Positions 18,021 to 27,208 of a stretch of DNA of 64,000 bases are shown one piece after another. Below the pieces are notes generated by a model. It saw nothing but the letters and a program-made list of their open reading frames with translations, was not told the DNA's origin and searched no databases. A program made the translations under genes and the position numbers. Each line of letters begins with the position of its first letter. The first letter of the stretch is position 1. Source of the stretch: a virus; IMG/VR virus record IMGVR_UViG_3300025151_000017, positions 1-64,000 of that record. One strand, written 5' to 3'.

Positions 18021-18947
18021 ATGGCAGGCAGAAATACTTACATATCTCAAGGAGTAGCATCTGAACAGAATTTAATAGAGTCTTTAATTATTGAGTCTCT
18101 AAAAATTTATGGTCAGAATGTTTTTTATATTCCTAGAACGCAGGTAGCCAAAGATGAAATCTTAGGTGAAGATCCCTTATCAAAGTTTGAGCAAGCATTC
18201 CCTATCGAAATGTATTTCGAGAATGTAGATAACTTAGGTGGGCAAGGTCCATTTATTCAAAAGTTTGGATTATTTAATGAGCTAACTGCTACACTAGTTG
18301 TAGCAAGATCTAGGTGGCAAGAATTAGTTGGGCAACATGGTAATACCTTTGTGCCTAACAGACCAAACGAAGGAGACCTGATTTACTTCCCTCTTACTAA
18401 AGGATTGTTTGAAATTAAATTTGTACAACACCAAGATCCTTTTTATCAACTAGGAAAATTATATACATTTAAAATGGAAGTTGAATTGTTTCAATATGCT
18501 TCTGAAAAAATTGATACTGGTGTTCCTGAGATTGATAAGTTTGAAGAACTTAAAACTTTCTCACAAGATCCTACAAGAACAGAGAATATGTTTGTCGATT
18601 CTATAACTGTCACAAATATTGGTAAGGGTTATGCTACTGCTCCTGGGATTACCTTTACAGGTGGTACACCTAGCACTACTGCTGCTGCTACCTGTACTAT
18701 TGACTCAGAGGGTAGAATAAATGCAATAAACATTACCAATGTAGGAAATGGATATAATGCTATTCCTACTATTACTATCGACGCACCACCTGCTGGTGGA
18801 GTTCAAGCTACAGCAACTTGTACTATTAAACTGAATGTAGATAAGCAAGGTGGTTATGCTGACAACTTAGAGATAGCTACAGAAAGACAACCCACTACTA
18901 ACGAAAAAGTTGCTTGGTCAGAAAATAATCCGTTTGGAGAATTCTAA
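18021..18947 (+). CDS. 14: Neck protein gp14
   Basis: 308 residues. MAGRNTYISQGVASEQNLIESLIIESLKIYG and the stretches ending in QAFPIEMYFENV and VARSRWQEL are typical gp14, the second neck protein that forms the connector with gp13. Residues ~190-275 contain two GxGY repeats (IGKGYATAP and VGNGYNAIP) of the kind found in the fibre proteins, inserted before the conserved end (TTNEKVAWSENNPFGEF). The stop overlaps the gp15 start by one base. Confidence 0.88.
   Translation: MAGRNTYISQGVASEQNLIESLIIESLKIYGQNVFYIPRTQVAKDEILGEDPLSKFEQAFPIEMYFENVDNLGGQGPFIQKFGLFNELTATLVVARSRWQELVGQHGNTFVPNRPNEGDLIYFPLTKGLFEIKFVQHQDPFYQLGKLYTFKMEVELFQYASEKIDTGVPEIDKFEELKTFSQDPTRTENMFVDSITVTNIGKGYATAPGITFTGGTPSTTAAATCTIDSEGRINAINITNVGNGYNAIPTITIDAPPAGGVQATATCTIKLNVDKQGGYADNLEIATERQPTTNEKVAWSENNPFGEF
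18595..18834 (+). repeat. Two GxGY repeats inserted in gp14
   Basis: Third location of the GxGY repeat; the units start near 18600 and 18725 and share the phrases TxTxxGxGYxxxP and GGVQATATCTI with the fibre protein at 15007 (GGVQATATTTV). Confidence 0.7.
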
Positions 18948-19699
18948 TGTTAGGTAAACCACCCTTTTATCATCAGACGATAAGGAACTGTATTATTGGT
19001 TTCGGTAAGATGTTTTCAGATGTAGAGTTTGAAAGATTCGATAACTCTGGTACAGCTCAGCAAAAGATATTAGTACCAATCGCATATGGTCCAAAAGAAA
19101 AGTGGGTACAAAGGTTAGAGCAAGATCCAACTTTAGAAGACCAACAATATACTACTTTACCTCGTTTGTCATTTGAAATGGCAGCGATATCGTACGACCC
19201 ACTTAGAAAAACCAATCGTATGGGTACTCTTAAAATTAACAGGACATCAGCTGGTGGTGGCTCAGGTAAAAGGGATAAACTTTTTGCACCTGTACCATTT
19301 AACTTAGATATGCAATTAAATTGTCTTACTAAGACTACTGAAGATGGTTTACAGATAGTAGAGCAAATCCTACCCTTTTTTACTCCAGAGTTTACAATGA
19401 AGATAAAGAATACCGACCCAACTCTGGAAACTGAAACAGATGTTCCAATAATACTAAATAGTTCTAGCTTCGTAGATGATTATGACGGAACTTTTGAGAT
19501 ACGAAGATTCGTCACATGGACCTTCAACTTCACTCTAAAAATAATGTTATTCGGTGGAGTTGACCAAACTGGTTCAGTTATTACATCTACATTCGTAGAT
19601 CTAGGTAATCCAGATGAACAACATAGGGCAACTGGTGACCTAAATAACTTACAAGTGACTGACTTGGGTTGGAATATAACTCAAAAACAAGATTTATAG
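18947..19699 (+). CDS. 15: Tail completion / sheath-stabilising protein gp15
   Basis: 250 residues (T4 gp15 is similar in length). The start MLGKPPFYHQTIRNCIIGFG and the block PIAYGPKEKWVQRL, DPLRKTNRMGTL are typical of gp15, the hexameric terminator of the contractile tail that joins neck and sheath. Translation is probably coupled to gp14 through the TAATG overlap. Downstream lies a fibre-like protein instead of the small terminase gp16 normally expected between gp15 and gp17. Confidence 0.88.
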   Translation: MLGKPPFYHQTIRNCIIGFGKMFSDVEFERFDNSGTAQQKILVPIAYGPKEKWVQRLEQDPTLEDQQYTTLPRLSFEMAAISYDPLRKTNRMGTLKINRTSAGGGSGKRDKLFAPVPFNLDMQLNCLTKTTEDGLQIVEQILPFFTPEFTMKIKNTDPTLETETDVPIILNSSSFVDDYDGTFEIRRFVTWTFNFTLKIMLFGGVDQTGSVITSTFVDLGNPDEQHRATGDLNNLQVTDLGWNITQKQDL

Positions 19700-19711
19700 G
19701 AGAAGTTTTAA

Positions 19712-20611
19712 ATGGCAAAACAAGATTTAAATATTGGTACTCTAGCCAACGATGGTACAGGTGATACCCTTAGAGATGGTGGTACAAAAGTAAAGGCAAA
19801 CTTTGACGAACTTTATACTGCCCTTGGTGGTAATACTGTACAGATTGCGATCCCAGGATCGGGAGTCACTAATGGTCAAGTATTAAAATACAACGCAAGC
19901 AACTCAGCTTTTGAACCAGACACAGATACTAATGTAAACACAACTTATACTGTATCCGCAGAAGTTTCTGGTACTGATGCTTCTATTAGATTGACTGGCT
20001 CAGACGCAAGTACTGATAATGTAAATCTAGTATCTGGTACAGGTATTAATATTGATAGAACTGATGCCGATAACATTACTATAAACAACACAGTCACAAA
20101 TACAACTTATTCAACCTCTATTCAATCTGTCACAGCTGGTTCTAAAGAATTAAGACTATCTGGTTCAAACTCAGTAAATGATGACATTACTATTACTGAA
20201 GGAGCAGGTATCGTATTAACAAGTTCAAACGATGCTCAGCTTACTATTACTTCAGTGTCATTACAACAGTTTGACTTTTCAGCTGGTGATGGTACTAACT
20301 ATACAGTTTCTGGCTCAGGTCTTTTAACTGCTGGTGAAAACGATCCACAACTATTTGTATATAGAGGACATACTTATCGTTTCAGACATACGATTGCTGC
20401 AAACGCACACCCACTTGAAATCGTAGAGTTCGGTACATCTACTGCACCTGCTGCTGATTATATCAGCTCAACTAACGCAACTAGAAACCTTGCTACAACT
20501 AATGATATTATTACATTCACAATTCCGATGAATGCTGCAACAGGAAACACTTACCAATATAGATGTACTGCTCACCCAAGTAGTATGCTTGGTACAATTA
20601 CTGTTGTATAA
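19712..20611 (+). CDS. Fibre-like protein with C-terminal cupredoxin-like domain
   Basis: 299 residues. The N-terminus DLNIGTLANDGTGDTLRDGG.KVKANFDELY is a common virion-protein start module. Residues ~195-299 form a beta-domain (LFVYRGHTYRFRH, then a His at 233 in NAHPLEI, then YRCTAHPSSM giving Cys285, His288 and Met292), which is the arrangement of type-1 copper ligands in cupredoxins. It lies between gp15 and gp17, where a small terminase is expected, but nothing in it resembles gp16. Probably a virion decoration; copper binding is inferred. Confidence 0.7.
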   Translation: MAKQDLNIGTLANDGTGDTLRDGGTKVKANFDELYTALGGNTVQIAIPGSGVTNGQVLKYNASNSAFEPDTDTNVNTTYTVSAEVSGTDASIRLTGSDASTDNVNLVSGTGINIDRTDADNITINNTVTNTTYSTSIQSVTAGSKELRLSGSNSVNDDITITEGAGIVLTSSNDAQLTITSVSLQQFDFSAGDGTNYTVSGSGLLTAGENDPQLFVYRGHTYRFRHTIAANAHPLEIVEFGTSTAPAADYISSTNATRNLATTNDIITFTIPMNAATGNTYQYRCTAHPSSMLGTITVV

Positions 20612-20632
20612 TAATCTCCGCAAGGAGGACTA

Positions 20633-22222
20633 ATGGCATCGACCTATTATAATGCAAATCAAAATCTAAAAGCTGTAGGTGTTCCTGTAGAATTTACAGA
20701 GGAACAAGTTAAAGAGTATATCAAGTGCAAACGCAACCCAATATACTTTATCGAAAACTACTGCAAGATTGTATCACTTGATGATGGTGTTGTTGATTTT
20801 AAACTGTATGCTTGTCAAAAAAGAAAAGTAAAACATATCATGAAGAATCGTCAGACGATTCTAATGGAAGGAAGACAGCAGGGTAAAACAGTCGTAAGTG
20901 CTGCATGTATATTACACTTCACATTATTTAATGATAATAAGACTGCTGCGATTATGGCAAACAAAGCTACTGCTGCCAGGGAAGTTTTATCTAGATACCA
21001 ACTTATGTACGAGTACCTTCCTAACTGGATGCAACAAGGTGTAGCTGTTTGGAACAAGGGTGATATAGAATTAGAGAATGGCTCAAAGATATTTACTGCT
21101 GCGACTTCTAGTTCAGCGATTCGTGGTAAATCAGTAAACTGGCTTTATATTGATGAAGCTGCAATTATACCGAATACTGTAGCAGAAGAATTTTTTACTT
21201 CTGTTTATCCTACGATCTCAGCTGGTAAAGATACCAAAGTATTACTGTCCTCGACACCTCTAGGATATAATCACTTTTGGAGATACTGGGAAGCTGCACA
21301 AGAGGGCAGGAATGATTTTGCTCCATTGTTTATACCTTATACTGATATCCCAGGAAGAACTAAAAAGTGGGCAGAAAAACAAAGAGCATTACTTGGTGAC
21401 TTAAAATTTAATCAGGAAGTATTATGTGAGTTCTTAGGATCTAGTGCTACTCTTATAAGTGCGAGTGCAATAGGTGAAATGAAACCCAAGCCATTTATAT
21501 TATCAAGAGATGGTTTAGATATACAAGAAGAGCCGATTCCTGGACATTCATATACTCTAGTCGCAGATACTGCTAAAGGTGTGGGTGGAGATTACAGTGC
21601 TTTCGTAGTAATAGATACGACAGCAGTACCATATAAAGTTGTAGCAAAGTATAGAAACAACTCTATTAGTCCTTTACTTTATCCCAATATTATTGATAAG
21701 GTGGGCAAGGAATATTATAATGCTCAGGTATTAGTAGAAACAAATGCTAGTGAGCAAGTACCTTATATATTGTACAACGAACTAGAGTACGAGAACATGA
21801 TTATGGTTTCTCGTACAAACATGGGTCAAAAGATTACTGGAGGGTTTGGCTCAGGTAAAAGTCAGTATGGAGTAAATACTGATAGAAAAATTAAAAGAAT
21901 TGGTTGCCAGAATCTAAAAACATTAATAGACGAAGGCAAACTACACATTTATGATGGGGATATTATAGGTGAGATAAGTACCTTTATTGAAAACAAAGGA
22001 TCTTTTTCTGCTGATGACGGATATCACGATGACTTAGTTATGTGCCTAGTATTGTTTGGTTGGCTTACATCAGACTCTTATTTTACGGAATCTAACGATG
22101 TAAATTTACGAGAAGAGATGTATAAAAACCAGATGAAACAGATAGAAGAGGAGTTGACTCCTTTCGGTTTTATTAACGATGGGCAGAAGTACGATGACGA
22201 GGAAGAGCTTTTAAACTTCTAA
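20633..22222 (+). CDS. 17: Terminase large subunit gp17
   Basis: 529 residues, shorter than T4 gp17 (610). The N-terminal ATPase has Walker A MEGRQQGKTV (around residue 80), Walker B WLYIDEAA (around 172) and the coupling motif LSSTPLG. The C-terminal RNase H-like nuclease has VADTAKGVGGDYSAFVVID (around 310), a second acidic site in VETNA, and DDGYHDDLVM near the end. This motor packages DNA through the portal gp20. The gene starts after CGCAAGGAGGACTA, a strong ribosome site. Confidence 0.95.
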   Translation: MASTYYNANQNLKAVGVPVEFTEEQVKEYIKCKRNPIYFIENYCKIVSLDDGVVDFKLYACQKRKVKHIMKNRQTILMEGRQQGKTVVSAACILHFTLFNDNKTAAIMANKATAAREVLSRYQLMYEYLPNWMQQGVAVWNKGDIELENGSKIFTAATSSSAIRGKSVNWLYIDEAAIIPNTVAEEFFTSVYPTISAGKDTKVLLSSTPLGYNHFWRYWEAAQEGRNDFAPLFIPYTDIPGRTKKWAEKQRALLGDLKFNQEVLCEFLGSSATLISASAIGEMKPKPFILSRDGLDIQEEPIPGHSYTLVADTAKGVGGDYSAFVVIDTTAVPYKVVAKYRNNSISPLLYPNIIDKVGKEYYNAQVLVETNASEQVPYILYNELEYENMIMVSRTNMGQKITGGFGSGKSQYGVNTDRKIKRIGCQNLKTLIDEGKLHIYDGDIIGEISTFIENKGSFSADDGYHDDLVMCLVLFGWLTSDSYFTESNDVNLREEMYKNQMKQIEEELTPFGFINDGQKYDDEEELLNF

Positions 22223-22235
22223 AATCGTATAAAAA

Positions 22236-22242
22236 CTAAATA
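22236..22242 (+). promoter_or_regulatory. Putative late promoter CTAAATA upstream of gp18
   Basis: CTAAATA in the 82-base gap between gp17 and gp18, 62 bases before the gp18 ATG. A hairpin (22252-22268) lies in the resulting leader. Confidence 0.5.
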
Positions 22243-22251
22243 AAAGCATTG

Positions 22252-22272
22252 GGGAATTAATAGTTCCCTTTT
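22252..22272 (+). terminator. Small hairpin GGGAA/TTCCC plus TTTT
   Basis: Stem GGGAA (22252-22256) with TTCCC (22264-22268) followed by four T. It is weak and sits downstream of a putative late promoter, so it may be a gp17 terminator, an RNA-stabilising leader hairpin, or neither. Confidence 0.35.
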
Positions 22273-22304
22273 GAATTAACGAATTCATTAATAAGGAGAA
22301 ACAA

Positions 22305-23981
22305 ATGGCTTTTCAACTCAGTCCTGGAGTAGTTGTCAAAGAACAAGATTTCACTTCAATTGTACCTAATGTGGCAACATCATCTGGTGCTTTTGCTGGG
22401 AACTTTCAATGGGGTCCAATCGAAGACCCTGTACAAATTGTTTCTGAAAATAACTTAGTAGAAAGATTCGGTGAACCTACCGACGCAACTTTCGATAGTT
22501 TTTTCACTGCAGCTAACTTCCTATCATATTCAAATAACTTATTGACAGTTCGTGCCGACACTACTGCTGCGAGAAACGCAGTTGCTACTGGTACAGCTGT
22601 TAAGATTAAAAACTTAAATGACTACACCTCTTCATATGTTGGTGGGTCAAATAATGTCGGTACTTTCGCTGCAAAGTGGGCAGGCACAAGAGGAAACTCT
22701 CTTAAAGTAGAGATTGCTGACTCAGCAACTTTTGCTTCTTGGGCAAACAAAGGAAACTTCGATAGAATTCCTGGCACTTCTGCTTCAGTTGCTGCTGCAG
22801 GTGGTTCGGATGACGAACTTCATGTACTAGTAATTGATGAAGATGGTTTGTTTACTGGAACTGCTGGTTCAGTTCTAGAAACTTTTGCTCATGTATCTGC
22901 TGCAAGCGATGCTAAAAAGTTCGACGGATCTAATAATTTTTACAAAGATGTAATTAACTCACAGTCAAGATTTGTCTGGTGGATGGATCATCCAACTGTC
23001 ACAGGTACTGCATGGGGTGCTGCTTCAAGTGGTACTACTTTTGGTGACCTTGGTGCAGTTTATTCAGTAAGTCTTTCAAGTGGAGTAGATACTGCACCAA
23101 CTGATGGTGATATTCAAACTGCTCTTAGCATTTTTGCTAATGACGAGCTGTATGACATTTCACTAGTTATGGTTGGTAAAGCTCCAGCAGTCACTGCTAC
23201 TTATGCAATTAACAATATTGCTGAAGTAAGAAAAGACTGTATGGTATTCTGTTCTGCTGAAGATGCTTCAGGAAATACTATCCTAGCAACTGATGCCGAC
23301 CCAGTGGGTGACATTACTACTTACCGAAACTCATTACCAAGCTCATCTTATGGTGTGCTTGATACTGGTTCTAAATACCAGTACGACAGATATAACGATA
23401 AATATAGATATGTACCACTAAATGGTGACATAGCAGGTCTCGCTGCAAGAACTGACTATGACCAAGATGCTTGGTTCTCACCAGCTGGTGCTTCTAGAGG
23501 TCAAATCAAGAATGTTGTTAAATTAGCATTCTCACCAAACAAAACTCAAAGGGATACTTTATACCAAGCTGGTGTAAACCCTGTTGTAACATTCCCAGGA
23601 AATGGTACACAACTATTTGGTGACAAGACTCTACTTTCTAGCGAATCTGCATTCAACAGAATCAATGTTCGTAGATTGTTTATCGTACTAGAAAAAGCGA
23701 TTGCGATTGCTGCAAAAGCACAGCTCTTTGAATTCAACGATGAGTTCACAAGAAACGACTTTAAAAACGCAGTCAATCCTTTCTTAAGAGATGTACAAGG
23801 AAGACGAGGAATTACAGACTTTACAGTAGTTTGTGACTCTACTAACAACACAGGTGATGTAGTTGATAGAAACGAATTCCGTGCAGATATATTCATTAAA
23901 CCTAACAGAGCAATTAACTTCATTACTCTTACATTTGTAGCTAGTAAATCAAGTGTAGACTTTAGTGAAATTGGTGGCTAA
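22305..23981 (+). CDS. 18: Tail sheath protein gp18
   Basis: 558 residues. The start MAFQLSPGVVVKEQDFTSIVPNVATSSGAFAG and the C-terminal block GITDFTVVCDSTNNTGDVVDRNEFRADIFIKPNRAINFITLTF are typical of T4-like contractile sheaths. The protein forms the outer contractile cylinder around gp19. T4 gp18 is 659 residues; the shorter length fits the cyanophage/pelagiphage type, with variable middle domains reduced. An upstream GGAGAAACAA ribosome site supports the start. Its stop codon overlaps a CTAAATA motif before gp19. Confidence 0.93.
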   Translation: MAFQLSPGVVVKEQDFTSIVPNVATSSGAFAGNFQWGPIEDPVQIVSENNLVERFGEPTDATFDSFFTAANFLSYSNNLLTVRADTTAARNAVATGTAVKIKNLNDYTSSYVGGSNNVGTFAAKWAGTRGNSLKVEIADSATFASWANKGNFDRIPGTSASVAAAGGSDDELHVLVIDEDGLFTGTAGSVLETFAHVSAASDAKKFDGSNNFYKDVINSQSRFVWWMDHPTVTGTAWGAASSGTTFGDLGAVYSVSLSSGVDTAPTDGDIQTALSIFANDELYDISLVMVGKAPAVTATYAINNIAEVRKDCMVFCSAEDASGNTILATDADPVGDITTYRNSLPSSSYGVLDTGSKYQYDRYNDKYRYVPLNGDIAGLAARTDYDQDAWFSPAGASRGQIKNVVKLAFSPNKTQRDTLYQAGVNPVVTFPGNGTQLFGDKTLLSSESAFNRINVRRLFIVLEKAIAIAAKAQLFEFNDEFTRNDFKNAVNPFLRDVQGRRGITDFTVVCDSTNNTGDVVDRNEFRADIFIKPNRAINFITLTFVASKSSVDFSEIGG

Positions 23982-23984
23982 ATA
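23978..23984 (+). promoter_or_regulatory. Putative late promoter CTAAATA overlapping gp18 stop
   Basis: The TAA of gp18 is inside CTAAATA (23978-23984), 20 bases before the gp19 ATG, with AAGGAG between. A separate promoter for the abundant tube protein would be sensible. Confidence 0.45.
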
Positions 23985-24004
23985 TAAAAAAGGAGAAATA
24001 AAAC

Positions 24005-24598
24005 ATGGCTAATATTGCTGACTTTAAAGCGAACATGACTGGTGGTGGAGCTCGTCCCAATCAGTTCCGTGTTGACTTACAATTCCCTTCTTATGTCACT
24101 GGTGGAAGAGTTGCTGCTGTACAAGGACAATTTCTTTGCAAAGCTGCACAATTACCAGCTAGTACATTAGAAAACTTGCCGATCCAATATAGAGGTCGTG
24201 CTGTAAACTTTGCTGCGGAAAGAACTTTCGCTCCGTGGACTATTACTGTTTACAATGACACGAACTTCGGTATTAGGAACGCAATCGAAAGATGGCAAAA
24301 TGGAATCCAAGAGTATGCGACTACAGAAGGTCGTACAAACCCTGCGGATTACCAAGCTGACTTGCTTGTAACACAATTAGATAGAAATGGTGCAAGTGTC
24401 AAAACTTATAAGTTTGTTGATGCTTTCCCTCTATCAATTGGTATCGTACAGTTAGACTACGACACAACAAATGCTATTGAAACATTTGATGTAGAGTGGC
24501 AGTACAACTTCTTTACAAGTGATACAGCTGAGAGTGGTGGATTAGGAGTTAATGTTTCAGTAGATACACCTATTGGTTCGTTCCCAATCAACATTTAA
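24005..24598 (+). CDS. 19: Tail tube protein gp19
   Basis: 197 residues, close to T4 gp19 (163) and the cyanophage type. Patterns FRVDLQFPSY, FLCKAAQLPASTLEN and FAPWTITVYND are those of the gp19 tube fold, which stacks as hexamers inside the sheath and conducts DNA. It lies between sheath gp18 and portal gp20 as in all T4-like phages. The stop is followed by a short AATTATTAATAAAGGTG leader to gp20. Confidence 0.93.
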   Translation: MANIADFKANMTGGGARPNQFRVDLQFPSYVTGGRVAAVQGQFLCKAAQLPASTLENLPIQYRGRAVNFAAERTFAPWTITVYNDTNFGIRNAIERWQNGIQEYATTEGRTNPADYQADLLVTQLDRNGASVKTYKFVDAFPLSIGIVQLDYDTTNAIETFDVEWQYNFFTSDTAESGGLGVNVSVDTPIGSFPINI

Positions 24599-24621
24599 TT
24601 ATTAATAAAGGTGAATAAATT

Positions 24622-26169
24622 ATGGCTGAATTTTTCGGTTTCGAAATTACACGGAAGAGGAATAGAGAACCTTTAACACCTGTCGCCCCATCACGAGATG
24701 ATGGGTCTACAGTACTGACGGATGTTAGTGCATACTATGGTGTTACACTCGACCTTGATAATTCGATAAGAAGTGAAAATGCTTTAATCAAAAGATATCG
24801 TGAAGTCTCGCAGTACCCAGATTGTGATGGTGCGATAGAAGATATAACTAATGAAGCAATCACAATACAAGATGATGCACCTAGTGTACAACTAGTACTC
24901 GACGACCTACCTGTATCAGATAACATTAAAGAAAAAATTCATGAAGAGTTTGGAGAGATCTACGATCTACTCCAGTTTGACCACAAAGGTCATGACATCT
25001 TCAAGACTTGGTATGTAGATGGGAGATTATACTACCATCTTATTCTAGACCCAGCTAATCCAAAAGCTGGTATTCAAGAATTAAGATATGTAGATCCTAT
25101 GAAGATCCGAAAGATTAAGGATATCAAGAAAGAAAAGAACTCTAAAGGATTAGAGGTAGTAAAGAGTCAAGAAGAATATTATATCTACAATGATAAAGGT
25201 ATAAGCGACTCTAATACTAAAGGGATTAAACTGAGTAAGGACTCAGTTGTATTCTGTCCTTCTGGTAATGTTGACCAGAACACTGGTATAGTTTTATCGC
25301 ATTTACAAAAAGCAGTAAAACCTGTAAACCAGTTAAAGATGATTGAAGATGCTGTTGTTATTTACAGACTTAGTCGTGCACCAGAAAGAAGAATATTTTA
25401 TGTTGATGTAGGAAACCTGCCTAAGATTAAAGCAGAACAATATGTCAACGACATTATGAATAAGTATCGAAACAAAGTTGTTTACGATGCTACCACAGGT
25501 GAAGTCAGAGATGACAGAAAACACCTGAGCATGATGGAAGATTTTTGGATGCCTAGAAGAGAGGGTGGTCGTGGTACTGAAATCACTACACTCCCTGGTG
25601 GGCAAAACTTAGGAGACATTGCTGACATACAATATTTCCAAAGAAAACTTTACCAGTCTTTAAATGTACCTATGTCAAGATTACAAGGTGAGACTGGATT
25701 TACTTTAGGTCGTGCTTCTGAAATTACTAGAGACGAACTAAAGTTTAACAAGTTTATTCAAAGGGTCCAAAGAAAGTTCAGTCAGTTTATGATTGATATT
25801 CTTAGGATTCAATTAATTGCGAAAGGTGTAATGACCGATGAAGACTTTGAAGATGCTAGATGCGATATCAGAGTTGACTTTTTAGAGGACAATCACTTTA
25901 CGGAGTTAAAGAATAATGAGTTGCTACAACAACGAGTGGGTATGCTTGGTCAAGTAGAACCATATCTTGGTAAGTTCTATTCGTTAGAGTGGGCAAGAAA
26001 AAATATATTAATGCAGTCTGAAGAGGAGATGAAAGAAATCGACGACCAGATTGAAGCAGAAAAGGCAGAGCAGGAAGCTGAGCAAGAACCAGAAGGTGGT
26101 AATGAAGTACCAGATATGGATTCAATGCAAACTACTGACGAGCCAGAAGATAATGAAGGAGAAGAATAA
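24622..26169 (+). CDS. 20: Portal vertex protein gp20
   Basis: 515 residues (T4 gp20 is 524). Conserved segments include SQYPDCDGAIEDITNEAI, ELRYVDPMKIRKIK, RRIFYVDVGNLPK and NVPMSRLQGETGF. The dodecameric portal sits at one head vertex, initiates head assembly on the scaffold, and is the channel for gp17-driven packaging. The C-terminus is strongly acidic (EAEKAEQEAEQEPEGGNEV). The stop overlaps the next start by one base, which suggests translational coupling. Confidence 0.95.
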   Translation: MAEFFGFEITRKRNREPLTPVAPSRDDGSTVLTDVSAYYGVTLDLDNSIRSENALIKRYREVSQYPDCDGAIEDITNEAITIQDDAPSVQLVLDDLPVSDNIKEKIHEEFGEIYDLLQFDHKGHDIFKTWYVDGRLYYHLILDPANPKAGIQELRYVDPMKIRKIKDIKKEKNSKGLEVVKSQEEYYIYNDKGISDSNTKGIKLSKDSVVFCPSGNVDQNTGIVLSHLQKAVKPVNQLKMIEDAVVIYRLSRAPERRIFYVDVGNLPKIKAEQYVNDIMNKYRNKVVYDATTGEVRDDRKHLSMMEDFWMPRREGGRGTEITTLPGGQNLGDIADIQYFQRKLYQSLNVPMSRLQGETGFTLGRASEITRDELKFNKFIQRVQRKFSQFMIDILRIQLIAKGVMTDEDFEDARCDIRVDFLEDNHFTELKNNELLQQRVGMLGQVEPYLGKFYSLEWARKNILMQSEEEMKEIDDQIEAEKAEQEAEQEPEGGNEVPDMDSMQTTDEPEDNEGEE

Positions 26170-26417
26170 TGGGAACTAAAGAACTTATAGATGCGATTCA
26201 ATCAGGTGATGCTGAAGGAATCGAGAATACTTTTCAAGGTGTAATGTCTGCGAAAGTTGGAGATAAATTAGATACGATGAAGAAAGAATTGGCTTCAACG
26301 ATGTTTAAAACTCCAGAAGAACAGGATGAGATAGCTGGTGAGCCAGAGGTCGAACAGGCAGAAGAAACTCCAGCTGAAACTGTAGAGGAACCAGCTGAAG
26401 ATGGCGAAGAAGTTTAA
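26169..26417 (+). CDS. 67: Prohead core protein gp67-like
   Basis: 82 residues. The N-terminal helix TKELIDAIQSGDAEGIENTFQGVMSAKVGDKLD resembles T4 gp67 (EQLIEAIK...LMAERVAAKLDE), a small component of the internal prohead scaffold. The C-terminal 30 residues are almost all Glu/Pro/Ala/Asp, as in the T4 core protein. The 3' end overlaps the next gene by 17 bases. Position between portal gp20 and gp21 matches T4. Confidence 0.75.
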   Translation: MGTKELIDAIQSGDAEGIENTFQGVMSAKVGDKLDTMKKELASTMFKTPEEQDEIAGEPEVEQAEETPAETVEEPAEDGEEV

Positions 26418-26799
26418 AGATATCTATACTGCTTCTTCGGAGGATAGAGAACAACAACTATTAGATAGTATTGAAGTTTCTCTACCAGAGGAAAGGATAG
26501 CTGAGTGTATTTCACGACATAGTGATGTTGAAATAACAGATAAACTAATCGAAGAATACATTAATAAAGCATCCACAACGGATTTTAATATAGATCCTAT
26601 ACTTACAGAGATTAAGTTAAGGTCTATAAATGAGTTTAGAAATAAGCTCGACTATGTATTAAAAGATGGTACAAAGATCGCAATAAGTGAGAAAAACCAA
26701 ATTTTACTAAATAGTTTACTGAAAGGCAAAGATGAGATCGTATCTCACATGTCTGAGAATAAACAAAACTTTATGGAAGTTTTAAAAGGAGTGTACTAA
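26401..26799 (+). CDS. 68: Prohead core protein gp68-like
   Basis: 132 residues (T4 gp68 is 141). Mostly helical and charged (SVEVSLPEERI-like start, FRNKLDYVLKDGTKIAISEKNQ, ILLNSLLKG), located between the gp67-like gene and the prohead protease as in T4. The first bases overlap the gp67-like gene by 17. The call rests on size and position with modest sequence resemblance; a scaffold-associated role in head-length control is known for T4 gp68. Confidence 0.55.
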   Translation: MAKKFKDIYTASSEDREQQLLDSIEVSLPEERIAECISRHSDVEITDKLIEEYINKASTTDFNIDPILTEIKLRSINEFRNKLDYVLKDGTKIAISEKNQILLNSLLKGKDEIVSHMSENKQNFMEVLKGVY

Positions 26800-27207
26800 A
26801 TGGCAATTGTTAAAACAGTTCTGGCAAAAGATAATCGTAAAGCTATCGTCAGAGTCACTGCAACATCGGCAGGTAATGTCACCATCGATATTGACAGTGA
26901 TTTAAAACTAACAAACGAGACGATTACTTCTTCTGCTCTTAAAGTTGCCATACAGAAAATCGAATACAGCTGTCAAGCTGCACAAGATATTACTGTCGTA
27001 CGAAACTCTGTCCTCGTGGCTACAGTCGCACCTGGAGCTCCGAAGATTGAAACTTCTATTCAGGACGAAGGAGACCAAGATATTGTTGTCACTTTTAGTG
27101 GTAAAGGTATGATACTTCTTCATCTTTCTAAAATGGGTGGCTTTAATGACCCAGTAGAAACACCAGAGTTTGGTGCTTACGATGACCAGACTGCTGTAGG
27201 AAGCTAA
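26800..27207 (+). CDS. Small beta-rich head-region protein, unknown
   Basis: 135 residues, ATG directly after the previous stop with AAAAGGAGTG upstream. Alternating hydrophobics (RKAIVRVTATSAGNVTIDID and SIQDEGDQDIVVTFSGKGMILLHL) suggest a beta-sandwich. No T4 gene occupies this position between gp68 and gp21, but marine T4-like phages often have an extra small gene here. It may be a head decoration or minor virion protein; this is inferred from location. Confidence 0.55.
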   Translation: MAIVKTVLAKDNRKAIVRVTATSAGNVTIDIDSDLKLTNETITSSALKVAIQKIEYSCQAAQDITVVRNSVLVATVAPGAPKIETSIQDEGDQDIVVTFSGKGMILLHLSKMGGFNDPVETPEFGAYDDQTAVGS

Positions 27208-27208
27208 T

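Noticed and set aside
26703-26712. CTAAATA inside the gp68-like gene
   Set aside because: Located in coding sequence with no gene start nearby; likely chance in AT-rich DNA, as is one in gp15 near 19449.
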